A DNA stretch of 42,904 nt from an uncultured Oscillospiraceae bacterium. GTDB taxonomy: Bacteria > Bacillota > Clostridia > Oscillospirales > Ruminococcaceae. The stretch spans positions 1 through 42,904 of the forward strand of contig CAJTMU010000016.1 in NCBI GenBank assembly GCA_910577365.1, read 5' to 3'. Every line of letters begins with the position of its first letter. Within the stretch, counting starts at the first letter, position 1. The notes under the pieces are model-generated. The model ran no database searches. It had not been told where the DNA came from and saw only the letters and a program-made list of their open reading frames with translations. The position numbers were made by a program, and so were the translations under genes. Of this stretch, positions 8,450 to 16,786 are shown one piece after another.

Positions 8450-9206
8450 CGTCTGCAAGGTGTTTAACGCGGGCACGGTGGACGAAAACCGCCTCTTTGA
8501 CAATTTTTCTCTCAGCGTGTCGGAGGGCGAGTTTATATCGGTCATCGGCTCGAATGGCAGCGGAAAGACAACTTTGCTGAATATTATCTGCGGAACAATG
8601 CGTCCCGATTCGGGAAAAGTCCTTTTCGGCAGCGCGGATATAACCTATGCCCCCGAATACAAGCGCGCGAGAAGGATTGGCAGAGTTCTGCAGGATCCCA
8701 AAATGGGCACCTGCGGCAGCCTTTCCATTCTGGAGAATATGGCGCTGGCGGAGAACAAAAACAAGCGTTACAGTCTCGGGAGAGCGGTAAACAAGCAGCG
8801 CGAGGAATATTTCAAGAGCCTGCTTGAAAGCTGCGGAATGGGACTTGAAAACAGACTCGGGGTGCTCGCAGGCTCTCTCAGCGGAGGACAGCGGCAGGCG
8901 CTGGCGCTTATAATCGCAACCATGACGGATATAGACCTGCTCATTCTTGACGAGCACACCGCCGCTCTCGACCCCAAGTCCTCCGAGACCCTTATGGAGA
9001 TAACCCAAAGGGTGGTAACGGAAAAGAAGCTCACCACGCTTATGGTTACGCATAACCTGCGGTTTGCGGTGGATTACGGCACAAGGCTTGTCATGATGCA
9101 CTCCGGCGAGGCGGTAATGGATATATCGGGCGATAAGAAGCGTGAGCTTCACATTGAAGATATCCTTGGCAAATTCAACGAAATAAGCATAGAATGCGGA
9201 AATTAG
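8433..9206 (+). CDS. trpZ: Tryptophan ABC transporter ATPase
   Basis: A 257-residue ABC ATPase of the COG1101 group that accompanies COG2984/COG4120 proteins. Walker A GSNGSGKT is at residues 39-46. The signature LSGGQRQALAL and Walker B DLLILDEHTAALDP are intact. SD AGGAGGGGG precedes the ATG, inside the end of trpY. It powers tryptophan uptake with TrpX and TrpY. recQ starts 10 bases after its TAG stop, so recQ may be co-transcribed with the importer. Confidence 0.92.
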   Translation: MLELNNVCKVFNAGTVDENRLFDNFSLSVSEGEFISVIGSNGSGKTTLLNIICGTMRPDSGKVLFGSADITYAPEYKRARRIGRVLQDPKMGTCGSLSILENMALAENKNKRYSLGRAVNKQREEYFKSLLESCGMGLENRLGVLAGSLSGGQRQALALIIATMTDIDLLILDEHTAALDPKSSETLMEITQRVVTEKKLTTLMVTHNLRFAVDYGTRLVMMHSGEAVMDISGDKKRELHIEDILGKFNEISIECGN

Positions 9207-9215
9207 GGGTATACG

Positions 9216-11045
9216 GTGGATAAATCGGAGTTGCTGAAAAAATATTTCGGTCACGGCTCGTTCCGTCGGGGACAGGAAGAGATAATCGACAGCATCCTTG
9301 CGGGCAGGGATTGTCTGGGCGTAATGCCCACGGGCGCGGGAAAGTCGATATGCTTTCAGATACCCGCGCTTATGCTGGGCGGCGTGACGATAGTTATTTC
9401 CCCTCTGATATCGCTGATGAAGGATCAGGTAGAGGCGCTTACTCAGTCGGGAGTAAGCGCCGCTTATATTAACAGCACGCTTTCGGCGGGAGAGTACCGC
9501 AGGGTCTTCGATATGACCGCGGCGGGGGTCTGCAAAATTCTTTACGTCGCGCCCGAGCGGCTGCTGACGGAGGATTTCCTCGGACTGTGCGCGAGGCTGG
9601 AAATACCGCTTGTGGCGGTGGACGAATCTCACTGTGTGTCACACTGGGGTCAGGATTTCCGCCCGAGCTATCTCAAGATACCCGAATTTGTAGCGGCTCT
9701 GGAAAAGCGCCCCGTTCTCGCCGCGTTTACGGCTACCGCCACCGATACGGTAAAGGCGGATATCGTGAAGATTTTGGGGCTTATCGACCCTTTTTCACTT
9801 ACCACGGGTTTTGACAGGCAGAATTTGTATTTCGAGGTGCGCAAGCCACGGGATAAGGATGAGGAGCTTCTGAGCATTCTGCGCGGCGCTTCGGGAGGGA
9901 GCACTATCGTGTACTGCTCCACCAGAAAGAATGTGGAGAGTGTGTGCGGAATGCTTTGCGACAACGGCTTCAACGCGGAGATGTATCACGCGGGAATGGC
10001 TGACAGGGAGCGCAAGCGGACGCAGGAGGACTTCATATACGACAGATGCGGCGTGATGGTCGCCACAAACGCTTTCGGAATGGGGATAGACAAGTCGGAC
10101 GTTTCGCTGGTTGTGCACTACAATATGCCGAAGGATTTGGAGAGCTATTATCAAGAGGCGGGACGCGCGGGGCGCGACGGAGGCCCCGCGCGGTGCATAC
10201 TGCTGTACAGCGGGCGGGACGTAAATGTGGCGGAGTTTCTTATCGAAAACAGTCACGAGGATTCGGAGCTTTCCCCGCGGGAGCTGGCGGAGGTGCGCAA
10301 AAGAGATAAGGAGAGGCTGCGGCAGATGACTTTCTACTCCACATCCACAAGTTGTTTAAGAGAGTTTATTCTTAAATATTTTGGAGAAAAAGCCCCGAAC
10401 TACTGCGGGAACTGCGGAAACTGCGTTACAAAGTTTGAAACGGTGGACGTGACGGTTGACGCGAAGAAAATACTCTCCTGTATATTCAGACTGAAGCAGC
10501 GAGGTCGCAGCTCGGGCAGGGTGCTCATCGCCGACATACTTCTCGGCAGCAGGAGCGAAAGGTTAGTGCGGTGGTCGCTGGACAAGCTGTCTACATACGG
10601 TCTGCTTAAAGGCGAGAACCGCTCGAGAATAATTTCGATAATTGATTTTCTTATACGGGAGGAATATATCGAGATAGAGCCGGAACACTCTACCTGTCAG
10701 CTTACGCGCAAGGCGGACGAATTTGTGAAGTCGCGCGCTACCCTGCTCATGAAGCTTCCAAAAGAAGAGGAGAAAGAGAAACCGAATCAGGTTTACGAGG
10801 AAAATCCCGAGCTTATGAAGCTGCTTAAACAGGAGCGATTCAAGCTGGCAAGCGCGATGGGAGTGCCCGCTTATGTCGTTTTCAGCGACGCGTCGCTAAG
10901 GGAAATGAGCGCGAAAATGCCCGTGACGGAAGATGAATTTTTGAAAATAAGCGGCGTGGGAAGCCGAAAGGCGGAAAGATATGGCAAAACGTTTATGGGA
11001 ATAATATCGGAGTTTAAGCGGGAAAACAATAAAGAGAAATTATAA
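9216..11045 (+). CDS. recQ: ATP-dependent DNA helicase RecQ
   Basis: A 609-residue RecQ helicase (3'-5' unwinding in recombination and replication repair). Motif 0/I reads FRRGQEEIIDSILAGRDCLGVMPTGAGKS, with the Walker A lysine at residue 43. Motif II is DESH followed by CVSHWGQDFRPSY; most RecQ proteins have DEAH here. Motif VI is QEAGRAGRDG. The zinc site is C..(16)..CGNCGNC. A winged-helix region and an HRDC-like domain (from about residue 520: LLKQERFKLASAMGVPAYVVFSD) follow. The GTG start has AGGGG before it. It lies 10 bases behind trpZ, so it is probably read from the T-box promoter, although no functional link to tryptophan is known. Confidence 0.95.
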   Translation: MDKSELLKKYFGHGSFRRGQEEIIDSILAGRDCLGVMPTGAGKSICFQIPALMLGGVTIVISPLISLMKDQVEALTQSGVSAAYINSTLSAGEYRRVFDMTAAGVCKILYVAPERLLTEDFLGLCARLEIPLVAVDESHCVSHWGQDFRPSYLKIPEFVAALEKRPVLAAFTATATDTVKADIVKILGLIDPFSLTTGFDRQNLYFEVRKPRDKDEELLSILRGASGGSTIVYCSTRKNVESVCGMLCDNGFNAEMYHAGMADRERKRTQEDFIYDRCGVMVATNAFGMGIDKSDVSLVVHYNMPKDLESYYQEAGRAGRDGGPARCILLYSGRDVNVAEFLIENSHEDSELSPRELAEVRKRDKERLRQMTFYSTSTSCLREFILKYFGEKAPNYCGNCGNCVTKFETVDVTVDAKKILSCIFRLKQRGRSSGRVLIADILLGSRSERLVRWSLDKLSTYGLLKGENRSRIISIIDFLIREEYIEIEPEHSTCQLTRKADEFVKSRATLLMKLPKEEEKEKPNQVYEENPELMKLLKQERFKLASAMGVPAYVVFSDASLREMSAKMPVTEDEFLKISGVGSRKAERYGKTFMGIISEFKRENNKEKL

Positions 11046-11354
11046 TTTATGTTGAAAGCGCAAAGCTGCCATGAATCACTAAAAAATTAAGCAGTTAAAG
11101 GCGCTGAAGGCAGATGTAAAGTGATCGCCCACGCATGAATTTCCCGCAAACCGAAAGTTTTGCGCAATATGCTGTTAATGCTTAACGCATTATGCGACAT
11201 TTGGCGCAAAACTCAGCGTTGCTTGGGGCGGGTAATTCTTTAGGATAAATAGATTTAGGTCACCATTTCTTAAAGGCATTCCTGCCTCCTGTCAACATAT
11301 CTAAATAAGCGTGAAATTATTTGTTTAGAGAAAATGATTTTTTTGAAAACCCCC
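11046..11354 (+). other. Non-coding gap with a nested hairpin
   Basis: No convincing gene. AGTTTTGCGC (11156-11165) pairs perfectly with 11204-11213. Inside it TAATGC (11176-11181) pairs with GCATTA (11187-11192). The rest is unremarkable up to the infC promoter. Confidence 0.6.
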
Positions 11355-11383
11355 TTGACAAAGTGAAAATAATGGTGTATAAT
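11355..11383 (+). promoter_or_regulatory. Sigma-A promoter of infC-rpmI-rplT
   Basis: TTGACA at 11355-11360, 17-base spacer, TATAAT at 11378-11383. Confidence 0.92.
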
Positions 11384-11389
11384 ATCTGA

Positions 11390-11540
11390 GTAAATAAAGC
11401 AGAGTCACCACACTCTCACCCGCCGACGAATAAAAGCTTCAGTCAGGCGCGGTCGTTTAATGTGAATAAGCTGTAAGCGTTTATGGCATTTATATTAAGC
11501 GTGAGTGCGTATCGGTGTGCTCGCGCTTGTTTTATTTTCG
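11390..11540 (+). promoter_or_regulatory. Ribosomal-protein (L20-type) leader with attenuator
   Basis: The leader between promoter and IF3 is over 200 bases long. It has a small hairpin AGAGT/ACTCT near 11401-11416 and a terminator-like hairpin at 11497-11505 paired with 11520-11528 (9 bp, one G-T), followed by GTTTTATTTT. In Bacillus the same operon is attenuated by ribosomal protein L20 binding its leader. The position and terminator agree with that mechanism, but I cannot verify the L20-binding motif by eye. Confidence 0.65.
11497..11538 (+). terminator. Attenuator terminator in the infC leader
   Basis: AAGCGTGAG (11497-11505) pairs with CTCGCGCTT (11520-11528) around a 14-base loop, then GTTTTATTTT. 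It lies 80 bases before the IF3 start, so it can only act as an attenuator. Confidence 0.75.
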
Positions 11541-11617
11541 GAGAACCTCGGCAGAAATGCCCTGCGTGAACATTATAAACAGATGAACGGGTTAATATGG
11601 AAAGGCGGTGCACGGTT

Positions 11618-12133
11618 ATCAGCACAAAGGAACAGCTCATCAATGAGGAAATACGGGAAAAGGAAATCAGAGTCATCAGCAAGGACGGAGAGCAGCTGGG
11701 GATAATGTCTTCGGCGGACGCGCTTGGTATGGCAGCGGAGGCGGATTTGGACCTCGTTATGATTTCTCCGACCGCAAAGCCTCCGGTATGCCGCATAATG
11801 GATTACGGCAAGTATCGGTTTGAGCAGACTAAAAGGGAGAAGGAAGCCAGAAAAAACCAGAAGCAGGCTGAGGTCAAGGAAATCAGAATGTCTCTTAACA
11901 TTGATACCAACGATCTCAATATCAGGGTGAAGAATGCCGTAAAGTTCCTGCAGAACGGTGATAAGGTCAAGGTGACCATACGCTTCCGCCGTATGCGCGA
12001 GATGTCGCATATGAACCTGTGCGAGGAGCTGATGAAGAAATTCCTGGACTCCGTTTCGGAATACGGCTCGTCCGACAAGCCCGCCAAGCTGGAGGGCAAG
12101 AACTACGCGGTGGTTATCAGTCCGAAAAAGTAA
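11618..12133 (+). CDS. infC: Translation initiation factor IF-3
   Basis: IF3 binds the 30S subunit and proofreads the initiator codon. From ATC at 11618 the product is 171 residues, close to the usual length, and begins ISTKEQLINEEIRE, which matches the normal IF3 N-terminus. The SD AAGGCGGTG (11602-11610) is well placed for the ATC. An in-frame ATG at 11597 has only weak upstream complementarity and would add MERRCTV. Rare AUU/AUC starts are a known IF3 self-regulation device, because IF3 rejects them when abundant. N-domain, the linker REKEARKNQK and C-domain are intact. It leads the infC-rpmI-rplT operon. Confidence 0.92.
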   Translation: MSTKEQLINEEIREKEIRVISKDGEQLGIMSSADALGMAAEADLDLVMISPTAKPPVCRIMDYGKYRFEQTKREKEARKNQKQAEVKEIRMSLNIDTNDLNIRVKNAVKFLQNGDKVKVTIRFRRMREMSHMNLCEELMKKFLDSVSEYGSSDKPAKLEGKNYAVVISPKK

Positions 12134-12178
12134 ACTGCGCAAGGCGCTGAAACAAGAAAATCCAAGGAGGAAACGAAA

Positions 12179-12376
12179 ATGCCTAAGATCAAGACACACA
12201 GCGGAGCCAAAAAGCGCTTTAAGCTGACGAAGAGCGGTAAGGTAAAGATGCAGCACTGCAACAAGCGTCATATACTTACAAAGAAGAGCACTAAGCGCAA
12301 GAGAAGTCTGCGCATGGGCGCATATGCCGACGTTACCAATGTTGCGGCGGTAAAGAGCCTTATTCCGTACAAATAA
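12179..12376 (+). CDS. rpmI: 50S ribosomal protein L35
   Basis: 65 residues, very basic, with the L35 opening PKIKTHSGAKKRFKLTKSGKVK and the HILTKKSTKRKRSLR core. SD AAGGAGG precedes the ATG. It sits between infC and rplT as in most bacteria. It is a component of the large ribosomal subunit. Confidence 0.97.
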   Translation: MPKIKTHSGAKKRFKLTKSGKVKMQHCNKRHILTKKSTKRKRSLRMGAYADVTNVAAVKSLIPYK

Positions 12377-12436
12377 TCAAATTTCATCTCGGCGGAATGA
12401 GCGTTTCCGCGACAAAACAACAGGAGGTAATTAAAT

Positions 12437-12790
12437 ATGGCACGAATCAAGGGTGCACTCGCAACTCGCAAGAGAAGAAATAGAACGCTGAAGCTCGCCA
12501 AGGGCTATTTTGGCGGCAAGAGCAGACTTTTTAAAACGGCTAAGGAGGCTGTGTGGAAGTCGGGTCAGTATGCCTATGTGAGCAGAAGGCTTAAGAAAAG
12601 AGATTTCAGAAGACTTTGGATCACCCGAATTTCTGCGGGCTGCAAGGCTAACGGTATGAACTATTCGACGTTTATGAACGGTCTGAAAAAGGCAGGCGTT
12701 ACTCTTAACAGAAAGATGCTTTCCGAGATTGCAATAAACGATACCGCGGGTTTCACCGCTCTTACCGAAAAGGCTAAAGCGGCTCTTTAA
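12437..12790 (+). CDS. rplT: 50S ribosomal protein L20
   Basis: 117 residues, the normal length. It opens ARIKGALATRKRRNRTLKLAKGYFGGKSRLF, and RDFRRLWITRISAGCKANGMNYSTFMNGLKKAG is diagnostic. L20 is an early 23S rRNA assembly protein and, in Bacillus, the repressor of this operon through the leader. SD AGGAGGT precedes the ATG. A terminator follows. Confidence 0.97.
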   Translation: MARIKGALATRKRRNRTLKLAKGYFGGKSRLFKTAKEAVWKSGQYAYVSRRLKKRDFRRLWITRISAGCKANGMNYSTFMNGLKKAGVTLNRKMLSEIAINDTAGFTALTEKAKAAL

Positions 12791-12801
12791 TCGACTTTTT
12801 T

Positions 12802-12834
12802 CTCACGCCTTGAGAATCGGGGCGTGAGATTTTC
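12802..12834 (+). terminator. Terminator of infC-rpmI-rplT
   Basis: CTCACGCC (12802-12809) pairs with GGCGTGAG (12821-12828), then ATTTTC. It is a good stem with a short T run. Confidence 0.75.
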
Positions 12835-12968
12835 GCTATACGGGGCACAGGGCGCATCTTTTGGGATACGCGGTGATGGTGCGTTTGTCAGTAGCGGCAG
12901 CGGCGGGCTTTTACGGGATTTATGGGCATTTTTGCGAGCGGTTTGCATTATATGTGCGGAGGTGTGTT

Positions 12969-13742
12969 TTGGAAATTATTTCGTCCAGGTCGAACAGTGA
13001 GGTTCGGCTTTTAAGGCAGCTTCTGCGGGATAAGGGTACGCGGGACGAGCTGGACTGCTTTGCTGCGGAGGGCGACCACCTTTGCGGGGAACTGGCGGAT
13101 TCGGCTCTTGAAGCGGAATTGTTTGCCTGTACGCGCAGGGCTGAAGAAAGATATCCGGAAACAGTGAGTAAGGCGCGGAGAAAATCGTCGAGGTCTGTTG
13201 TAATAACCGATGAAATTTCCGAATATATTTCAGATACAAAATCTCCTCAGGGATTATTTTTGACAGCAAGAAAACGTAAAACGGAGATACTGCCCGATGC
13301 GAACAGAATATTGATTTTGGACGGTGTTCAAGATCCGGGGAATGTGGGCACAATAATCCGCGCAGCGGAGGCACTCAGCATAGGCGGAGCAGTATTGTTG
13401 GAGGGATGCGCGGATATCTATTCGCCCAAGACACTGCGTTCGTCAATGGGAAGCGTGTTCAGACTGCCTTGCGTAAGCGCGGAAGAGAAATTTGTAAGGG
13501 AGCTTTCGGAGCGCGGCTTCACGGTTTACGGGGCAATGCTGGACGAAAGCGCCAAGCGGCTGGGGGAATTTGCCTTTTCGGGCAGAAGCGCCGTTGTGAT
13601 AGGCAGTGAGGGTGCGGGAATTTCTCCGAGTATAGCTGCGCTGTGCAGTGAAAAAATATTTATACCTATTCAAAGCGCGGAGTCACTGAACGCCGCGGTT
13701 GCCGCTTCAATAATCATGTGGGAGATGAAAAAAGCGCCGTGA
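12969..13742 (+). CDS. TrmH/SpoU-family RNA 2'-O-methyltransferase
   Basis: A SPOUT-fold methylase that transfers a methyl group from S-adenosylmethionine to ribose in rRNA or tRNA. The N-terminal substrate-binding domain (about 1-105) is followed by the knotted catalytic domain. Motif 1 is LDGVQDPGNVGTIIRAAEA, then LRSSMGSVFRLP, motif 2 VVIGSEGAGIS and motif 3 IPIQSAESLNAAVAASI. The TTG start at 12969 gives 257 residues and has SD GGAGG at 12958-12962, six bases away. The frame stays open back to 12861, but that extension looks non-native. The target nucleotide cannot be read from the sequence. It overlaps the next gene by four bases (GTGA). Confidence 0.9.
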   Translation: MEIISSRSNSEVRLLRQLLRDKGTRDELDCFAAEGDHLCGELADSALEAELFACTRRAEERYPETVSKARRKSSRSVVITDEISEYISDTKSPQGLFLTARKRKTEILPDANRILILDGVQDPGNVGTIIRAAEALSIGGAVLLEGCADIYSPKTLRSSMGSVFRLPCVSAEEKFVRELSERGFTVYGAMLDESAKRLGEFAFSGRSAVVIGSEGAGISPSIAALCSEKIFIPIQSAESLNAAVAASIIMWEMKKAP

Positions 13743-14446
13743 AGACATTGTGCCGAGATTTCTCCGGTCTTACGGAAAGCGACTGCATCAGAATACAACA
13801 AAAGCTTTCGCCCAATATAGTTCAGAAAAATTCTATTGCGCCGGAAGATATCCGCACTGTCGCGGGAGTTGATATCGCCTATTGGCAGGAAAAAGGCGCG
13901 GAGTGTGCGGTGTGCTGTATCGTGGTTATTGACGTAAAAAGCGGGACGGCAATTGAAAAGCAATATTCATTGGGAACAGTGATATTTCCCTATATCCCGG
14001 GCTGTCTTGCTTTCAGAGAGCTGCCGTTGGTTCTGGAGACAGCCGCGAAACTGGAGCGTAAGCCTGATGTGTTTATTTTTGACGGCAACGGTATCCTGCA
14101 CCCAAGGGGAATGGGTCTGGCGGCTCATGCTTCCTTTTATCTTAATTCGCCGACAGCGGGTATAGCCAAGCATTATTTTAAGGTGGAGGGCGCGGAGTTT
14201 ACTATGCCGCCCATGGAAAAAGGAAGCTTTTCGGAAATCACAAAGAACGGCTTTATATTGGGAAGAGCGGTCAGAACGCAAAACGGAGTAAAGCCCGTCT
14301 ACGTTTCGGTCGGGAATCATATGGATATATGCACAGTAACGGAGCTTGCGCTGGCGCTTACTGACGGGGAAAGTCATATTCCAATACCAACGAGATACGC
14401 AGATCTGGAAACTCATATTATGCGGAAAAGGCTGAGAGAACGCTGA
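13739..14446 (+). CDS. nfi: Endonuclease V (deoxyinosine 3'-endonuclease)
   Basis: Cleaves DNA one base 3' of deoxyinosine in deamination repair. The family motifs are present in order: VAGVDIAY with the catalytic Asp, the wedge PYIPGCLAFRELP with the catalytic Glu, FDGNGILHPRGMGLAAHAS with the second Asp, and YVSVGNHMDICTV near the end. The length of 235 residues from GTG 13739 is normal. That GTG overlaps the TGA of the methylase gene and suggests translational coupling. An in-frame GTG at 13718 would add seven residues. The two genes have no obvious common pathway beyond nucleic-acid maintenance. Confidence 0.93.
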   Translation: MKTLCRDFSGLTESDCIRIQQKLSPNIVQKNSIAPEDIRTVAGVDIAYWQEKGAECAVCCIVVIDVKSGTAIEKQYSLGTVIFPYIPGCLAFRELPLVLETAAKLERKPDVFIFDGNGILHPRGMGLAAHASFYLNSPTAGIAKHYFKVEGAEFTMPPMEKGSFSEITKNGFILGRAVRTQNGVKPVYVSVGNHMDICTVTELALALTDGESHIPIPTRYADLETHIMRKRLRER

Positions 14447-14450
14447 TTTA

Positions 14451-14499
14451 AACACGACCGCCCTGCCCAAACTGGGGAACGCATGGGGAAAATCGTGTT
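14451..14499 (+). repeat. Inverted repeat downstream of nfi
   Basis: AACACGA (14451-14457) pairs with TCGTGTT (14493-14499). C-rich and G-rich segments inside can extend the pairing. There is no T run, so a terminator role is only possible. Confidence 0.4.
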
Positions 14500-14530
14500 A
14501 CTCTTAGCTTTGATTGGAGATTCACTGAAA

Positions 14531-14647
14531 AATTGTCAATGCACAATGGACAATGGATAATTTCGCTTTACCCGCGGCGCGGCGTATTAAACCGCAACAT
14601 GTGTGGTGACACGTAAATCGTTTATTGTCAATTGTTTATTCTCAATT
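14531..14647. mobile_element. Small MITE-like palindromic element upstream of topA
   Basis: Bases 14531-14563 and the reverse complement of 14615-14647 agree at about 24 of 33 positions, giving long imperfect terminal inverted repeats around a 51-base centre. The right arm carries CGTTTATTGTC, which recurs in an element upstream of hisC (36004-36014). There is no coding capacity. The element ends 30 bases before the topA start. Confidence 0.5.
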
Positions 14648-14677
14648 AAATTTTATATATATTAGGGGGACAAATCG

Positions 14678-16786
14678 GTGTCAAACCTTGTTATACTGGA
14701 GTCGCCTTCCAAGGCGAAAACCGTAAAGAAATATCTTGGAGCGGGCTATGACGTTATCGCTTCAACGGGTCATATAATAGATTTGCCGAAATCCAAGCTG
14801 GGTGTGGACGTGGAAAATGATTTCACGCCGCAGTATGTTAATATGAAAGATAAGTCTGACGTTATCAAGGAACTGAAAAAACACGCGAAATCCAGCGAAA
14901 CGATATATCTCGCGACCGACCCGGACCGTGAGGGGGAAGCTATCGCGTGGCATTTGTCGCACCTTTTAAATATAAGCGAGAACGCGCCGGTGAGAGTTAC
15001 TTTTAATGAGATAACCAAAAGCGGCGTACAGTACGGCATGAGCCACCCGAGAACCATAAACACAAACGTTGTCGACGCTCAGCAGGCGCGCAGGGTGTTG
15101 GACAGGATAGTGGGATATAAGCTGTCACCATTTCTTTGGAAGAAGGTTAGGCGCGGGCTGTCCGCGGGGCGCGTGCAGTCGGTCGCGGTAAGGATAATCG
15201 TAGACAGAGAAAACGAAATACGCAGCTTCAAGACGCAGGAATACTGGAGCATTGACGCCAAGCTGCTTGCCGCTTCTTCAAAAAAGGCGTTCGCGGCAAA
15301 GCTGACGGAGGTTGACGGGCAGAAAGCCGAAATAGCGGACAAGGCGCAGGCGGACGATATTCTGAAGCGGCTTGAAAACGCGGAGTATGTGGTGAGCGCA
15401 CTGAAAAGGTCGCAGCGCAAGAAGCAGCCTGCTCCGCCTTTTACCACATCCACACTTCAGCAGGAGGCGTCCCGCAGGCTGTCGTTTCAGGCGCGGCGCA
15501 CGATGAAAGCTGCTCAGGAGCTGTATGAGGGCGTTGACGTTGAGGGTGTGGGCGCTGTCGGTCTTATCACTTATATGAGAACCGATTCGCTGCGCATTTC
15601 CGACGAGGCGAAAACCGCTGCAGCGGGGCTTATAAAGGAGCTTTACGGTGCGGAGTATCTTCCCGAAACTCCCCGAAACTTCAAGAGCAAAAACAACGCT
15701 CAGGACGCTCATGAGGCTATACGTCCCACGGACGTTACGCTTACTCCCGAAAAAGTAAAGGGTTCGCTTTCAGGCGATCAGTATAAGCTCTACCGCCTTA
15801 TATGGGAGCGCTTTATGGCAAGCCAGATGCAGAATGCGGTAATGGACACTGTTTCGGCGGATATAACGGCGGCGGGCTGCCTTTTCAAGGCGAGCGGGTA
15901 TTCGGTGAAGTTTGACGGTTTCACAAAGCTGTATGAGGAGAGCCGCGAGGGCGAGGACAGCCAGAGCGGAATGCTGCCCAAGCTGGATAAGGGTGAGAAG
16001 CTCAAGCCCGAGGAGGTTCTGGGTCATCAGCATTTCACGCAGCCTCCCGCGCGGTACAACGAGGCTTCGCTGATAAAGACGCTGGAGGAGAACGGTATCG
16101 GGCGGCCCTCCACTTACGCTCCCACCATTTCCACCATTCTCGACAGGCACTATGTGGAGCGGGAAACGGGAAATCAACTGAAACCGACAGCTCTTGGAGA
16201 AGTGATAACCGAGCTTCTGAAAGATCACTTCAACAATATAGTGGACGTGAAATTCACCGCCAAGATGGAGTCGGATTTGGACGATATTGAAAACGGCGAG
16301 CGTAACTGGGTGGACACCATGCGCAGATTTTACGGCGGTTTTTCCAAAACGCTGGAAAAGGCGGAGCAGGATATGGAGGGCAAACGGGTCAAAGTCCCCG
16401 ACGAGCAGACGGATATCGTATGCGAGGAATGCGGAAAGCCGATGGTCATAAAAATCGGACCTTACGGCAAGTTCCTCGGCTGCTCGGGTTTTCCGGACTG
16501 CAAATTCACCAAGAAGATTGTGGTGGAGACCAAGGGAAGCTGCCCGAAATGCGGAAAGAAAATGCTGGCTAAGAAGTCCAAAAAGGGCAAGCCGTTTTAC
16601 GGCTGCGAGGACTATAAAAACTGCAATTTTATGACGTGGGATCTGCCGATAGACGAAAAGTGTCCCGAATGCGGCTCGTCTATGTTTAAAAAGACGGGCA
16701 GACAGGGAATGATATATTGCGCGAAAGAGGGCTGCGGATACAAGCGTCCGCTTGACGCAAAGGAAAGCAAATCTGATGAGAGTTAA
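14678..16786 (+). CDS. topA: DNA topoisomerase I
   Basis: Type IA topoisomerase, 702 residues, relaxing negative supercoils. The Toprim domain opens VILESPSKAKTVKKYLG and includes ATDPDREGEAIAWH. The active-site tyrosine is Tyr299 in LITYMRTDSLRIS. The C-terminus carries three four-cysteine zinc ribbons: CEECGKP...CSGFPDC, CPKCGKK...CEDYKNC and CPECGSS...CAKEGC. The GTG start has SD AGGGGG. It overlaps trmFO by 11 bases; topA-trmFO is a conserved Firmicutes pair. Confidence 0.97.
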   Translation: MSNLVILESPSKAKTVKKYLGAGYDVIASTGHIIDLPKSKLGVDVENDFTPQYVNMKDKSDVIKELKKHAKSSETIYLATDPDREGEAIAWHLSHLLNISENAPVRVTFNEITKSGVQYGMSHPRTINTNVVDAQQARRVLDRIVGYKLSPFLWKKVRRGLSAGRVQSVAVRIIVDRENEIRSFKTQEYWSIDAKLLAASSKKAFAAKLTEVDGQKAEIADKAQADDILKRLENAEYVVSALKRSQRKKQPAPPFTTSTLQQEASRRLSFQARRTMKAAQELYEGVDVEGVGAVGLITYMRTDSLRISDEAKTAAAGLIKELYGAEYLPETPRNFKSKNNAQDAHEAIRPTDVTLTPEKVKGSLSGDQYKLYRLIWERFMASQMQNAVMDTVSADITAAGCLFKASGYSVKFDGFTKLYEESREGEDSQSGMLPKLDKGEKLKPEEVLGHQHFTQPPARYNEASLIKTLEENGIGRPSTYAPTISTILDRHYVERETGNQLKPTALGEVITELLKDHFNNIVDVKFTAKMESDLDDIENGERNWVDTMRRFYGGFSKTLEKAEQDMEGKRVKVPDEQTDIVCEECGKPMVIKIGPYGKFLGCSGFPDCKFTKKIVVETKGSCPKCGKKMLAKKSKKGKPFYGCEDYKNCNFMTWDLPIDEKCPECGSSMFKKTGRQGMIYCAKEGCGYKRPLDAKESKSDES

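Noticed and set aside
8436..9632. A 398-codon open frame on the minus strand opposite trpZ and recQ
   Set aside because: It is a shadow of well-conserved plus-strand genes, crosses two of them and has no recognisable domain.
12861..12968. N-terminal extension of the TrmH-family methylase
   Set aside because: The TTG at 12969 has a strong, well-spaced site, and the extension does not resemble the family.
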